64,000 nucleotides of DNA from Alteriqipengyuania bathyomarina_B (GTDB lineage: Bacteria; Pseudomonadota; Alphaproteobacteria; Sphingomonadales; Sphingomonadaceae). The stretch lies in contig NZ_JBCFZM010000001.1 in NCBI RefSeq assembly GCF_038594605.1, forward strand, positions 868,001 through 932,000, in the 5' to 3' direction. Both the position numbers and the translations under genes were made by a program. The first letter of the stretch is position 1; the number at the start of each line of letters is the position of its first letter. The notes beneath the pieces are model-generated. The model was not told the DNA's origin, made no database searches, and was given only the letters and a program-made list of their open reading frames with translations. Below are positions 42,248 through 51,729 of the stretch, in pieces.

Positions 42248-43182
42248 ACCAGCACTCCGAAATCCTGCAGGACACGGTCGACGACCAGCGCGCCGAACAG
42301 CGCGAAGAGGTAGACGATCGAATAAGCGAAGAGCCGCTTTTCGGGCTTCATGGTGTCGCCTTCGCTCGAACTGCGCAGCCCCACGGGCACGGCCAGCGCG
42401 GCGAAGAATCCGGTCAGCGCCAGCGAAGCGACGCCATAGACCGCGCCTGCCGCGCCGAGATACCAGGGCGAAGCGGCCAGCGGGACCATGAACAGCGAAT
42501 AGGCGAGAATCTGGTGGCGCGTCGCGCGCTCGCCATGGATGACCGGCATCATCGGCACGCCCGCATTGGCATAGTCGCCCTTCACGAACATCGCGAGCGC
42601 CCAGAAATGCGGCGGCGTCCAGAAGAAGATGATCGCGAACAGCAGAATCGGGGTGAGCGTGATGTCACCCGACACCGCGACCCAGCCGATCAGCGGCGGA
42701 AAGGCACCTGCCCCGCCCCCGATCACAATGTTCTGCGGCGTGCGCGGCTTGAGCCACATCGTGTAGACGACGACGTAGTAGAAGATCGACACGGCCAGAA
42801 TCGCGGCAGCCAGCCACCCGATCGCAAGGCCCATGGTGAGGATCGATGCTCCGCACAACACGCTGGCGAAATCGCGCGCGTCGTTCTTGCTGACCCGACC
42901 GGCAGGGATCGGGCGCTTAGCGGTGCGCTTCATGAGCGCGTCGAGCTCTGCCTCGTACCACTGGTTGAACGCCGCAGCGCCCCCGGCGGCGAGCGCGATG
43001 CACAGGATCGCGGTGAAACCCAGCACGGGATTGATGGTCCCCGGCGCGGCGAGCAGGCCACACAGGCCGGTAAAGACGACCAGTCGCACCACGCCCGGCT
43101 TGGTCAGCGCATAGAAGTCGCGCCAATGGCTCGACATCGGCGTCGCTGCGGTCGGCGTGAGAAGGGTCGTCGTACTGGTCAT
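42244..43182 (-). CDS. ctaB: Protoheme IX farnesyltransferase (heme O synthase)
   Basis: The 312-residue UbiA-fold enzyme adds a farnesyl group to heme b, giving heme O, the precursor of heme a. Nine membrane helices carry the Asp-rich motifs: NQWYEAELDALMKRTAKRP (NxxxExxxD) and the second-half region FVKGDYANAGVPMMPVIHGE with TPPHFWALAMF. The ATG at 43182 is preferred over the longer frame to 43260. It lies between ctaD and the small 48-residue gene. ctaA (heme A synthase) is not in the window. Confidence 0.96.
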   Translation of the reverse strand: MTSTTTLLTPTAATPMSSHWRDFYALTKPGVVRLVVFTGLCGLLAAPGTINPVLGFTAILCIALAAGGAAAFNQWYEAELDALMKRTAKRPIPAGRVSKNDARDFASVLCGASILTMGLAIGWLAAAILAVSIFYYVVVYTMWLKPRTPQNIVIGGGAGAFPPLIGWVAVSGDITLTPILLFAIIFFWTPPHFWALAMFVKGDYANAGVPMMPVIHGERATRHQILAYSLFMVPLAASPWYLGAAGAVYGVASLALTGFFAALAVPVGLRSSSEGDTMKPEKRLFAYSIVYLFALFGALVVDRVLQDFGVLV

Positions 43183-43284
43183 TGCTCGGTCGTTATAGCG
43201 GGCGATCCGGAGCAGCATGACGCCACGCCGAATCCCCGGTGATGGTTCCCGCCCGCACACTCAGCGCGAGCGGCGCCTTTTCGA

Positions 43285-45012
43285 TCACGCCGTCGCGGGC
43301 TTGCTCTCGCCCTCGCCCGGCAGGTGGTTGTGGTAATCGTGGTGGTCCTCGATCACCGGCAGCGTTTCGAACTGGTGGAACGGCGGCGGGCTGGACAGCG
43401 TCCACTCAAGCGTAGTTGCGCCCGGTCCCCAGTAGTTCCCTTCGGCGCGGCGGCCTGCCGTGAAGGCGTAGATCAGGTTCACGAAGAAGATCAGGACCGA
43501 CACGAACACGATGTAGTATCCGATGGTCGAGACCTCGTTCCAGAAGCTGTAGGCCTGCGCATAGTCCGGGATCCGTCGCGGCATGCCGTTCACGCCGAGG
43601 AAGTGCATCGGGAAGAACACGATGTTCACGCCGATGAAGAACACCCAGAAGTGAATATGGGCGAGCAGTTCGGAGTGCCAGCGGCCGCTCATCTTCGGGA
43701 ACCAGTAGTAGAAGCCCGCGAAGATCGAGAACACCGCACCCATCGACAGCACGTAGTGGAAGTGCGCGACCACGTAATACGTGTCGTGCAGGTTGTCGTC
43801 GATGCCGCCATTGGCGAGCACGACACCGGTCACGCCGCCCACGGTGAACAGGAAGATGAAGCCCATCGCCCATACCATCGGCGATTTGAACTCCAGGCTG
43901 CCGCCCCACATCGTGGCGATCCAGCTGAAGATCTTCACGCCGGTCGGCACCGCGATGACCATGGTCGCTGCGGTGAAGTACATCTTCGTGTTCACGTCGA
44001 GACCCACGGTATACATGTGGTGTGCCCAGACGATGAAGCCGACGACGCCGATCGCGACCATGGCGTAGGCCATGCCGAGATAGCCGAACACCGGCTTGCG
44101 GCTGAAGGTCGCGACGATCTGCGAGATCATGCCGAAGCCCGGCAGGATCATGATGTAGACTTCCGGGTGACCGAAGAACCAAAACAGGTGCTGGTAAAGC
44201 ACGGGGTCGCCACCACCGGCCGGATCGAAGAAGGTCGTACCGAAGTTACGATCGGTGATCAGCATGGTGATCGCGGCCGCCAGCACCGGCAGCGCGAGCA
44301 GCAGGAGGAAGGCGGTGACCAGCACCGACCACACGAACAGCGGCATCTTGTGCAGGGTCATGCCCGGCGCACGCATGTTGAAGATGGTGGTGATGAAGTT
44401 GGTCGCACCCAGGATCGAGCCTGCGCCCGCAAGGTGGAGCGAGAAGATCGCGAAGTCGACCGCCGGGCCGACCGAACCGCTGGTCGAAAGCGGCGCATAG
44501 ACCGTCCAGCCCGTACCCGCACCCGGCCCGATGCCGCCGGGGACGAACATCGAGAACAGCAGCGAGAAGAAGCCCGCCACGGTCAGCCAGAAAGAAACGT
44601 TGTTCATGCGCGGGAAGGCCATGTCCGGCGCGCCGATCATCAGCGGGACGAACCAGTTGCCGAACCCGCCGATCATTGCGGGCATGACCATGAAGAACAC
44701 CATGATCAGGCCGTGCGCGGTGATGAACACGTTCCACAGGTGCAGGGTCTGGTCGATCTGCGTGGGATCGGCGCCGAGCCACGGCGCCACCACCTTCAGG
44801 ATCTGGATACCCGGCTCGGCCAGCTCGGCGCGCATGACGCCCGAGATCGCGCCACCGATCAGACCCGCGATGATCGCGAAGATCAGGTAGAGCGTGCCGA
44901 TATCCTTGTGGTTCGTCGACATGAACCAGCGAGCAAAAAAGCTCGGCTTGTGATCGGCATCGTGATGATGCTCGTCCGTGTGGGCCTGGAAGGTGTCAGC
45001 GGTGGTTGCCAT
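43285..45012 (-). CDS. ctaD: Cytochrome c oxidase subunit I (aa3 type)
   Basis: The 575-residue catalytic subunit has twelve helices. FITAHGLIMVFFMVMPAMIG contains the low-spin heme ligand. WFFGHPEVYIMILPGFGMIS contains the CuB His and its cross-linked Tyr. FIVWAHHMYTVG has the HH pair of CuB, and VAHFHYVLSMGAVF the last heme ligands. The D-channel entrance is in PRMNNVSFWL. An N-terminal His/Asp-rich stretch (DEHHHDADHK) precedes the first helix. It terminates respiration by reducing O2 with electrons from cytochrome c, pumping protons. Confidence 0.98.
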   Translation of the reverse strand: MATTADTFQAHTDEHHHDADHKPSFFARWFMSTNHKDIGTLYLIFAIIAGLIGGAISGVMRAELAEPGIQILKVVAPWLGADPTQIDQTLHLWNVFITAHGLIMVFFMVMPAMIGGFGNWFVPLMIGAPDMAFPRMNNVSFWLTVAGFFSLLFSMFVPGGIGPGAGTGWTVYAPLSTSGSVGPAVDFAIFSLHLAGAGSILGATNFITTIFNMRAPGMTLHKMPLFVWSVLVTAFLLLLALPVLAAAITMLITDRNFGTTFFDPAGGGDPVLYQHLFWFFGHPEVYIMILPGFGMISQIVATFSRKPVFGYLGMAYAMVAIGVVGFIVWAHHMYTVGLDVNTKMYFTAATMVIAVPTGVKIFSWIATMWGGSLEFKSPMVWAMGFIFLFTVGGVTGVVLANGGIDDNLHDTYYVVAHFHYVLSMGAVFSIFAGFYYWFPKMSGRWHSELLAHIHFWVFFIGVNIVFFPMHFLGVNGMPRRIPDYAQAYSFWNEVSTIGYYIVFVSVLIFFVNLIYAFTAGRRAEGNYWGPGATTLEWTLSSPPPFHQFETLPVIEDHHDYHNHLPGEGESKPATA

Positions 45013-45074
45013 GTCGCTCTTGATCTCTTCGGTTCTGCTAATCGGTCAAATACTTGCTTGCAGGCGCGGGCCCG

Positions 45075-46217
45075 TCAATTGGTGCTTTCGGTACCATCCG
45101 CTTGCGCCGCGTCGAGCGGCACGGACGGCGCGCCGCCCGCATCGTCCGCCGCGGTCAGGCCTTCGCCCGCCGCCGGGGCGCCTTCGGCTGCGCTGGCAGG
45201 GACCTGGACATCCACGCCCTCGCTCGTTTCCGCATCGTCGCCGAAGCTGCCGCCCTTGGAGGCGACCCACTGGCGCCAACGCTCCATCGGGACCGCTTCG
45301 ATCGCGATCGGCATGTAAGCGTGACGCGCACCGCACAGTTCGGAACACTGCCCGTAATAGATGCCCGGCTCTTCGATCGTCAGCAGACGCTCGTTGAGAC
45401 GGCCCGGCACCGCGTCCAGCTTGAACCACAGGCTCGGCACCGCGAACGAGTGGATCACGTCCGCACCATAGGTCTGGATACGCAGCGGCACACCGACCGG
45501 CACAACCATGCGGTTATCCACCGCGAGCTGGTCGGGCAGGCCGCGCGACAGTGCTTCTTCCGGGGGCAGCATGTTCGAAATCACTTCGAAGCCGCCCTGG
45601 TCGGGATAGGTATAGCCCCAGTACCACTGGTAACCGGTCGCCTTGATGGTGATCGCGTCCGCAGGCGGCGTCTTGTATTGCTTGGCCAGCAGCGTAATCG
45701 ACGGGACCGCGATGATGACGAGGATAATCACCGGAACGATCGTCCAGATCACCTCGACCAGCGTGTTATGCGTCGTGCGCGAAGGCTCACGCCCCTCGCG
45801 GCGGCGATAGCGGACCACCACGACCAGCAGCAGGATGAACACGAAGGCGCTGATGAAAACGATCACCGGCGCGAGGATCCAATTGTTCATCCACATCGCG
45901 TACTTGCCGTTCTCGGTGTATTGATCCTGGAACTGCGTGCTCTTCCAGGGGTCCTCCTCGAACGAGGTCGGCTGGCCCTTGATCATGTCGGGGCCGTAAT
46001 ACTCGTATGCGCCCTCGGCGCTTTCGGCTGCGTTGGCACCGGCCGCCGCATCGGTTTCCGTAGCGTCCGTACCGGCATCGGCCTGCGTGGCAGCTTCCGG
46101 AACCGCCATATCGGGCGCTGCGGCAAATGCACCCTGCCCCATGAAGGCAAGCCCCAGAATACCTACGAAGCCAAGGACTAAACGGCGAATATCGCGATGG
46201 ACGACAGCGATGGTCAT
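45075..46217 (-). CDS. coxB: Cytochrome c oxidase subunit II
   Basis: The 380-residue subunit has a signal peptide, two membrane helices (LAPVIVFISAFVFILLLVVV and VIWTIVPVIILVIIAVPSIT) and a cupredoxin domain. The CuA ligands are in HSFAVPSLWFKLDAVPG and YYGQCSELCGARHAYMP (two Cys, His, Met). ATGYQWYWGYTYPD is the electron-entry Trp region. Two Ala-rich extensions stand out: about 35 residues of Ala/Glu/Thr after the signal, and about 70 residues of Ala/Gly/Asp at the C-terminus. The ATG at 46217 has AAGGAAA upstream. It is the first gene of the oxidase unit, divergent from pyrE with 194 bp between starts. Confidence 0.97.
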   Translation of the reverse strand: MTIAVVHRDIRRLVLGFVGILGLAFMGQGAFAAAPDMAVPEAATQADAGTDATETDAAAGANAAESAEGAYEYYGPDMIKGQPTSFEEDPWKSTQFQDQYTENGKYAMWMNNWILAPVIVFISAFVFILLLVVVVRYRRREGREPSRTTHNTLVEVIWTIVPVIILVIIAVPSITLLAKQYKTPPADAITIKATGYQWYWGYTYPDQGGFEVISNMLPPEEALSRGLPDQLAVDNRMVVPVGVPLRIQTYGADVIHSFAVPSLWFKLDAVPGRLNERLLTIEEPGIYYGQCSELCGARHAYMPIAIEAVPMERWRQWVASKGGSFGDDAETSEGVDVQVPASAAEGAPAAGEGLTAADDAGGAPSVPLDAAQADGTESTN

Positions 46218-46411
46218 TATCGGTCTGCTTTCCTTCAAACCCTGGTGGGAACCGTACAGATTGGCCGAAATCAGCCACTGCACGTCATTTTGGGCTCGCG
46301 CTATAGGCGCGCTTGCCGCAAGTCTCAAGCGCCTCTAGACGGGAAATCGCGGGTCGTCCAATGCGTATCGCGCAAGACCTGTGAAACCTAATCGAAGGAC
46401 CACCTCCCCGC

Positions 46412-46993
46412 ATGACGGAAGAAGAGATCATCGGCGAGCTGCGCGGCTGCGATGCGCTGCTGGAAGGGCACTTCCGCCTCAGCTCGGGCCGCCACTCGGC
46501 CCACTACCTCCAGTGCGCGCTGGTGCTGATGGATGCGGAACGCGCGGGCCGCATGGCCTTTGCGCTCAGCCAGAAGATCCCGCGCGAGGTTCGCAGCCAG
46601 ATCGATGTGGTCGTCAGCCCGGCGATGGGCGGGCTCATCATCGGCCATGAGATGGGCCGTGCGCTGGGGAAAAACGCAATGTTCCTCGAACGGCCCGAGG
46701 GCACGTTCGAACTGCGCCGGGGATTCGCTCTGAAAAAGGGCGCCAGGGTGCTGATGGTGGAAGATGTGGTCACCACCGGCAAATCGAGCATGGAAGCGAT
46801 CGACGCGGTCGCGCGTGAAGGCGGCGAGGTGATCGCCGAGGCATCCCTGGTCGATCGCTCGTCCGGCACCGTCGATCTCGGCGTGCCGTTCTTCCCGCTG
46901 ATCCAGCTGTCTTTCCCCACCTTTGCGGAAGACGAGATTCCGGCGGAGCTCAAGGCTATCCCCGTGACCAAGCCGGGGAGCCGGAAGGCTTGA
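46412..46993 (+). CDS. pyrE: Orotate phosphoribosyltransferase
   Basis: The 193-residue enzyme joins orotate and PRPP to orotidine monophosphate. VLMVEDVVTTGKSSMEAIDA contains the PRPP-binding motif, and LLEGHFRLSSGRHSAHYLQC and VVVSPAMGGLIIGHEMGRAL are typical of the bacterial/archaeal short form. It is the first gene of a plus-strand unit. Its TGA overlaps the proposed TTG start of pdxJ. Confidence 0.96.
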   Translation: MTEEEIIGELRGCDALLEGHFRLSSGRHSAHYLQCALVLMDAERAGRMAFALSQKIPREVRSQIDVVVSPAMGGLIIGHEMGRALGKNAMFLERPEGTFELRRGFALKKGARVLMVEDVVTTGKSSMEAIDAVAREGGEVIAEASLVDRSSGTVDLGVPFFPLIQLSFPTFAEDEIPAELKAIPVTKPGSRKA

Positions 46994-47730
46994 CGCAAAG
47001 ACTGCGCCTCGGCGTCAACATCGATCACGTCGCGACGATCCGTAACGCGCGCGGCGGCGACCATCCCGATCCTGTGCGCGCGGCGGAAATCGTCGCGGCG
47101 GTCGGCGGCGATGGAATCACCGCGCATCTGCGCGAAGATCGCCGCCATATCCGCGACGACGACCTGAAGCGCATCCAGGACGCGACCGACCTGCCGCTCA
47201 ATCTCGAAATGGCGGCGACCGAGGAAATGCTGAAGATCGCGCTGCGCCACCAGCCGCACGCCGCCTGCATCGTTCCCGAGAAGCGCGAGGAACGCACGAC
47301 CGAAGGCGGGCTCGACGCGGCGGGGCTGCACAACCAGCTCGCGCCGATCGTCACCCAGCTTAAGGACGCCGGCATTCGCGTCTCGCTGTTCATCGAAGCC
47401 AATCCGTCGCAGCTCGAAGCGGCGATGCGTCTGGGCGCGCCCGTGGTAGAGTTCCACACCGGCGAATATGCGCATGCCCACGAGCGTGGAGATGGCGAAC
47501 AGCGCGCGGTGGAGCTGAAGAGGATTGCGGACATGGCGGCGCTGGCGACGAAGAACGGGATCGAACCCCATGCGGGCCACGGGCTGACCTTCGAGAACGT
47601 CCAGCCGATCGCCGCGATTCCCCAACTCGCCGAGCTCAACATCGGGCATTATTTGGTGGGAGAAGCGATCTTTACCGGCCTCGAACCCGCGATCCGCCGC
47701 ATGCGCGATTTGATGGACGAAGCACGGTGA
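46990..47730 (+). CDS. pdxJ: Pyridoxine 5'-phosphate synthase
   Basis: The 246-residue TIM barrel makes pyridoxine 5'-phosphate from 1-deoxyxylulose 5-phosphate and 3-amino-2-oxopropyl phosphate. LGVNIDHVATIRNARGGDHP at the start, HLREDRRHI, NLEMAATEEM, VPEKREERTTEGGLD and HAGHGLTFENV are family signatures. The start is a TTG overlapping the pyrE stop, with GGGAG and GGAAGG upstream. The next gene starts in its last codons (GTGA). Confidence 0.96.
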   Translation: MTQRLRLGVNIDHVATIRNARGGDHPDPVRAAEIVAAVGGDGITAHLREDRRHIRDDDLKRIQDATDLPLNLEMAATEEMLKIALRHQPHAACIVPEKREERTTEGGLDAAGLHNQLAPIVTQLKDAGIRVSLFIEANPSQLEAAMRLGAPVVEFHTGEYAHAHERGDGEQRAVELKRIADMAALATKNGIEPHAGHGLTFENVQPIAAIPQLAELNIGHYLVGEAIFTGLEPAIRRMRDLMDEAR

Positions 47731-48002
47731 GCGAGTCGGCGCAATTCACGAGGGCGCAGCACTTCTGGCTCATTGCCGGGGCTATCCCCTTCCTCCTGAG
47801 CATATTGCTGCTCGGCATTTCGCTCAATTCCGGCGCGCTTACCATGTTCGCTTTCGGGTGGCCGCTGCTGCAGGTCTTTGGCTACACGATGACCCTGCGC
47901 ATGGCGAAGGGCGATCCCTCGCACGATCTCGTCAAGGTGCAGGTCATCCTGCACTATATTGCGCTGGCCCTGCTGCTGGCCCTGGTGGTGCGCGCTCTAT
48001 GA
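47727..48002 (+). CDS. Small uncharacterised membrane protein
   Basis: No family is recognised. The 91-residue protein has a short soluble start and three hydrophobic stretches: FWLIAGAIPFLLSILLLGIS (about 13-32), TMFAFGWPLLQVFGYTMTL (about 39-57) and VILHYIALALLLALVVRAL (about 73-91). Between them is RMAKGDPSHDLVK. The GTG start overlaps the pdxJ stop and its own TGA overlaps the acpS ATG, so it is an integrated member of the operon rather than a chance frame. Confidence 0.7.
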   Translation: MSESAQFTRAQHFWLIAGAIPFLLSILLLGISLNSGALTMFAFGWPLLQVFGYTMTLRMAKGDPSHDLVKVQVILHYIALALLLALVVRAL

Positions 48003-48400
48003 TCATCGGTCTCGGCTCAGACCTGTGCAATATCGAGCGCATTCAGAACTCGCTCGACCGTTTCGGCGAGCGGTTCGAGAACCGCGTGTTCACCGATAAG
48101 GAGCGCGCGAAAGCTCGTAAACGCCCGTTCACCATCGCGGGCACCTACGCCAAGCGGTTTGCGGCGAAGGAGGCGTTCTCGAAGGCCGTGGGCACGGGCT
48201 TCCGGCGCGGCGTCTTCATGAAGGACATCGGCGTTACCAATTTACCTTCTGGCGCGCCCACTCTCGAAGTGGCACACGGGGCGGCCAAGGCGCTTGCGCA
48301 AATCACGCCGCCGGGCCATGTGGCCCGCGTTCACCTTACCCTCACCGACGATCACCCATGGGCCCAGGCCTTCGTGATTATCGAGGCTTTCCCCGAATGA
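47999..48400 (+). CDS. acpS: Holo-[acyl-carrier-protein] synthase
   Basis: The 133-residue enzyme transfers phosphopantetheine from CoA to acyl carrier protein. MIIGLGSDLCNIERI has the Mg-binding Asp, and KRFAAKEAFSKAVGTGF has the conserved KEA motif with the second metal ligand. Its ATG overlaps the preceding stop and its stop overlaps the lepB start (ATGA). Confidence 0.95.
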   Translation: MIIGLGSDLCNIERIQNSLDRFGERFENRVFTDKERAKARKRPFTIAGTYAKRFAAKEAFSKAVGTGFRRGVFMKDIGVTNLPSGAPTLEVAHGAAKALAQITPPGHVARVHLTLTDDHPWAQAFVIIEAFPE

Positions 48401-49287
48401 GCAATGTTACCGGCATGAGCGACACCGACACCGCAAAGAAGGACGGCGATAAGGACAACGTCAACTGGTTCGCCGAACTGCGCGGGCTGTTGCTGATGCT
48501 GCTGGCCGTGCTGGCGTTTCACAGCTTCGTCGCGAAGCCGTTCTACATCCCCTCGACCAGCATGATGCCCAATCTGCTGGTGGGCGACCGGCTGATCGTG
48601 AGCAAGTATCCTTACGGCTATTCGTGGGCGTCGATCACCTTCCACCTGCTGCCGCGCGGCGAATGGCGGATCTTCGGCGGCACGCCCGAGTATGGCGATA
48701 TCGTGATCCCGGTCCATCCGCAGCGCAGCGAAGATTACATCAAGCGCGTGGTCGCCCTGCCGGGAGACCGGATCGCGGTGCGCGACGGGCAGATCATCCT
48801 CAATGGCGTGCCGGTGAAGCAGGAGGTCGAGTCCGACATGCTGCTGCCCTACGATCTCAACACCCCGTGCACCGAGCCTGAGTTCGAGGTCGTGACGGGG
48901 CCCGACGGCACGCAGAAGTGCAAGGTGCCGGTGATGCGCGAGACGATGCCCAACGGCGTCAGCTATTCGATCATCGAAGCCCTGCCCGACCAGCCGCTGG
49001 ACAATTACGACGAGATCCTAGTGCCCGAAGACGCGGTGTTCGTGATGGGCGACAACCGCGATTATTCGGCCGACAGCCGCGCCAGCGTGGCGCGTCAGGG
49101 CCTCGGCGGTCCCGTGCCGCTCGCCAATATCGGCGGCCGTGCAGAATTCATCACCTTCTCGCTCGACGGGACGGCAAGCTGGAACCCGTTCACCTGGTTC
49201 GGTGCGATGCGCGGCGACCGTGCCTTCACCACCCTGCGCCCGACCCGGACCGATGTCGTGTCCGAGGCCGAGACCGAGACCGAGTGA
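48397..49287 (+). CDS. lepB: Signal peptidase I
   Basis: The 296-residue membrane protease removes signal peptides. The N-terminal membrane anchor (about 30-46) is followed by PFYIPSTSMMPNLLVGDRLI with catalytic Ser55. YIKRVVALPGDRI has the general base Lys116, and FVMGDNRDYSADSR is box D. Only one membrane helix is seen. The start overlaps the acpS stop; an internal ATG at 48415 is possible. rnc and era, which often follow lepB, do not follow here. Confidence 0.96.
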   Translation: MSNVTGMSDTDTAKKDGDKDNVNWFAELRGLLLMLLAVLAFHSFVAKPFYIPSTSMMPNLLVGDRLIVSKYPYGYSWASITFHLLPRGEWRIFGGTPEYGDIVIPVHPQRSEDYIKRVVALPGDRIAVRDGQIILNGVPVKQEVESDMLLPYDLNTPCTEPEFEVVTGPDGTQKCKVPVMRETMPNGVSYSIIEALPDQPLDNYDEILVPEDAVFVMGDNRDYSADSRASVARQGLGGPVPLANIGGRAEFITFSLDGTASWNPFTWFGAMRGDRAFTTLRPTRTDVVSEAETETE

Positions 49288-49313
49288 TCTGATTGACGAT
49301 GACGGGGAGCGGG

Positions 49314-50504
49314 ATGGCTTCGGAAGAAAACGCGGCAACGCCCGCCACGGTTGATGCGAACACGCCCCTCGGTTCGGCCGAAATGGACGAATGGGGCGGC
49401 GCAAGCCCGGCTTACATCTCCAACCCCCGGCTGCGGCACGAGGTCAGCAAGGCGCTGATCTGGGTCGGCGTGATCGGCACGGTCGCTCTCGCGGTGTATA
49501 TCTCGCAGGCGCTGCTGGTGATCTTCGCCGCGCTGGTCTTCGCCTCGCTGATCGACGGCGGCTCGCGGCTGCTTGGGCGCTATCTGCCCCTCGGTCGCAA
49601 TCTACGGATCGCCATCGTGCTGCTCGGCGCGGTCGGCTTCCTCGTCTGGCTCGGTTATTTCGCCGGGTCGCAGATTACCGCTCAGGCCGCGACCCTGCCC
49701 GAAATCGTCGAGAACCAGCTCGACCGGCTGATCCAGCTTGCCCGCGATAACGGCATGGCGGTGTCGCTGTCGGACGCGCAATCCATGCTCGACCAGGTGC
49801 TCAGCGGCGTCGGCACCGTCACCCGCGCAATCGGCGGGATCGCGGGCGCGGTCGGCACCACGGTCATTATCCTCGTCATCGGGATCTATATCGCGATCGA
49901 GCCCAACCTGTACGAGCGCGGCGTCGAATGGATGGCTCCGCGCAACGGCCGCAGCGAGCTTCGCAAGACGCTGGCGGAAATGGCGCACACGATGCGGCGG
50001 CTGATGGCCGGACGGGTTGTGGGCATGGTCTTCGAAGGCTTCTTCACGTGGGTCGCGCTCGAATTGTTCGGCGTGCCGATGGCCGCATTGCTCGGCATCC
50101 TGACCGGCCTGCTCGCCTTCATTCCCAATCTCGGCGCGCTCATTTCCGGCATCCTGATGGCGATCGTCGGCTTCTCGGTGGGGGTCGAGACCGGCATCGC
50201 CGCGATCGTCGTCTATTTCGTGGTCCAGACCTTCGACGGCTACGTCGTCATCCCCATGATCGCGCGCAAGACGGTGGACCTGCCGCCCGCGCTGGTGCTT
50301 GGCGCGCAGCTGGTCATGGGCATCTTGTTCGGCATCATCGGCCTGCTGCTCGCCGATCCGCTGCTCGCCATGCTCAAGGTCGCGCTGGTCCGCCGGTCCG
50401 AGGTGAACGATGCGGCGCAGGCCGCTGCTGGCGCCGAAGAGCAGGCCAGGGTCGGCGTTCCGCCTGCCGAACTGACACCACCCGAACTTTCTCAAGGAGC
50501 CTGA
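49314..50504 (+). CDS. AI-2E family transporter (PerM/YdiK-like)
   Basis: The 396-residue protein has about eight membrane helices. The family pattern is seen in LRIAIVLLGAVGFLVWLGYF, VGTTVIILVIGIYIAIEPNL, GILTGLLAFIPNLGALISGI and VVQTFDGYVVIPMIARKTVD. Members of PF01594 include the AI-2 exporter TqsA and Na+(Li+)/H+ antiporters; the substrate here is not known. The start at 49314 has GGGGAG four bases upstream; TTG (49293) and ATG (49299) upstream are less well placed. The gene lies 26 bp after lepB and one base before the next gene's ATG. Confidence 0.85.
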   Translation: MASEENAATPATVDANTPLGSAEMDEWGGASPAYISNPRLRHEVSKALIWVGVIGTVALAVYISQALLVIFAALVFASLIDGGSRLLGRYLPLGRNLRIAIVLLGAVGFLVWLGYFAGSQITAQAATLPEIVENQLDRLIQLARDNGMAVSLSDAQSMLDQVLSGVGTVTRAIGGIAGAVGTTVIILVIGIYIAIEPNLYERGVEWMAPRNGRSELRKTLAEMAHTMRRLMAGRVVGMVFEGFFTWVALELFGVPMAALLGILTGLLAFIPNLGALISGILMAIVGFSVGVETGIAAIVVYFVVQTFDGYVVIPMIARKTVDLPPALVLGAQLVMGILFGIIGLLLADPLLAMLKVALVRRSEVNDAAQAAAGAEEQARVGVPPAELTPPELSQGA

Positions 50505-50505
50505 G

Positions 50506-51729
50506 ATGGTCCGCGCCTTTCTCTACTTCATCGTTACGATGATCGTGCTCGTCATAATCGGGCTGTTCGCCCTCAACTACTGGTCCGACAAGGCGACCGA
50601 GCTTGCCTTCGTGCCCAATACCGAGTTCGTCGAGCAGGAAGCGCTGGCCGACAACGCCTATAGCGATCCGGACATGTGGTATTCGCGCCCCGGCATCGGC
50701 ACGAACGATCCCTCGCGCTATCAACCCGCGATCGCCGAAACGCAGAACCCGCTGCCGCGCAGCGAGAGCGAAGGCACGTTGGTGGAGCAGGCCAGCAAGG
50801 CCGGATCGCGCCGGATGACTGTCGAAGAGCAGGAAGAAGCGCCGCCCTTCGCGGTCTTCTTCGTCCATCCGACCAGCTACATTCCGACCAATGTCGACCG
50901 CGATATCCAGTGGAATGCGAGCCTGGGCGACGAGGATACCGAGGCGCGATCGGACCTGTTCCTGCGCGGGCTAGCCAGCCCCTTCAACCGGGCGGCCGAG
51001 ATCTGGGCACCCAAGTACCGCCAGGCCGCCGTGGGCGCCTTCATCACCGACAAGCCCGAGGCCGAACAGGCGATCGACGCCGCCTATCGCGACGTGGCGC
51101 AGTCGTTCGACTACTTCCTCGAAAGCGTCGACAAGGATCGCCCGATCGTGCTCGCCGGGCACAGCCAGGGCTCGCTCCACCTGCTGCGGCTGTTGCGCGA
51201 GCGGGTGAAGGGCCGCCCCGAGCTCGAGAATCGCATTGCTGCCGTCTACGCCGTCGGCTGGCCGATCTCGATGGACCGCGACCTGCCGGTTCTGCCGCTG
51301 CCGGGCTGCGAGCGCCCCAATCAGTCGGGCTGTATCCTCAGCTGGGCGAGCTTTGCCGATGATGGCGACCCCACCCAACTGCTCAGCCGGTTCAAGGAAA
51401 GCGCCGGATTCGACGGGCAGCCGCGCGGCGACGGCGCGATTCTGTGCGTCAACCCGATCACCGGCTTCCAGAACAGCGCCGCCCCGGCGGACGACAACAA
51501 GGGCACGCTGGTGCCCGACGAAAGCCTCGCCTCGGGTCAACTGGTTGCGGGCGCGGTCGGTGCGCGGTGCGACGAACAGGGCATCCTGCGCATCGGCGAT
51601 CCGCCCGAAATGGGCTCCGCCGTGCTGCCGGGGCAGAATTATCACGTCTACGACATCCCGCTGTTCTGGCGGAACGTGCAGGAAGACGTCGTGACGCGCG
51701 TGCGCGAATGGGCGGCGGAGAACTCGTAG
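50506..51729 (+). CDS. DUF3089 alpha/beta hydrolase, membrane-anchored
   Basis: The 407-residue protein starts with one membrane anchor (AFLYFIVTMIVLVIIGLFAL), so the enzyme domain probably faces the periplasm. FAVFFVHPTSYIPT, the nucleophile motif LAGHSQGSLHLLRLL and the late NYHVYDIPLFWRNVQEDVV match DUF3089 (PF11288). These are alpha/beta hydrolases of unproven activity. AAGGAG lies seven bases before the ATG. The stop lies inside ruvX, a 22-base overlap. Confidence 0.85.
   Translation: MVRAFLYFIVTMIVLVIIGLFALNYWSDKATELAFVPNTEFVEQEALADNAYSDPDMWYSRPGIGTNDPSRYQPAIAETQNPLPRSESEGTLVEQASKAGSRRMTVEEQEEAPPFAVFFVHPTSYIPTNVDRDIQWNASLGDEDTEARSDLFLRGLASPFNRAAEIWAPKYRQAAVGAFITDKPEAEQAIDAAYRDVAQSFDYFLESVDKDRPIVLAGHSQGSLHLLRLLRERVKGRPELENRIAAVYAVGWPISMDRDLPVLPLPGCERPNQSGCILSWASFADDGDPTQLLSRFKESAGFDGQPRGDGAILCVNPITGFQNSAAPADDNKGTLVPDESLASGQLVAGAVGARCDEQGILRIGDPPEMGSAVLPGQNYHVYDIPLFWRNVQEDVVTRVREWAAENS

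Noticed and set aside
43324..45318. 664-residue plus-strand open frame rich in His, Asp and Glu
   Set aside because: It is the antisense of ctaD; the composition results from the hydrophobic codons of subunit I read backwards.
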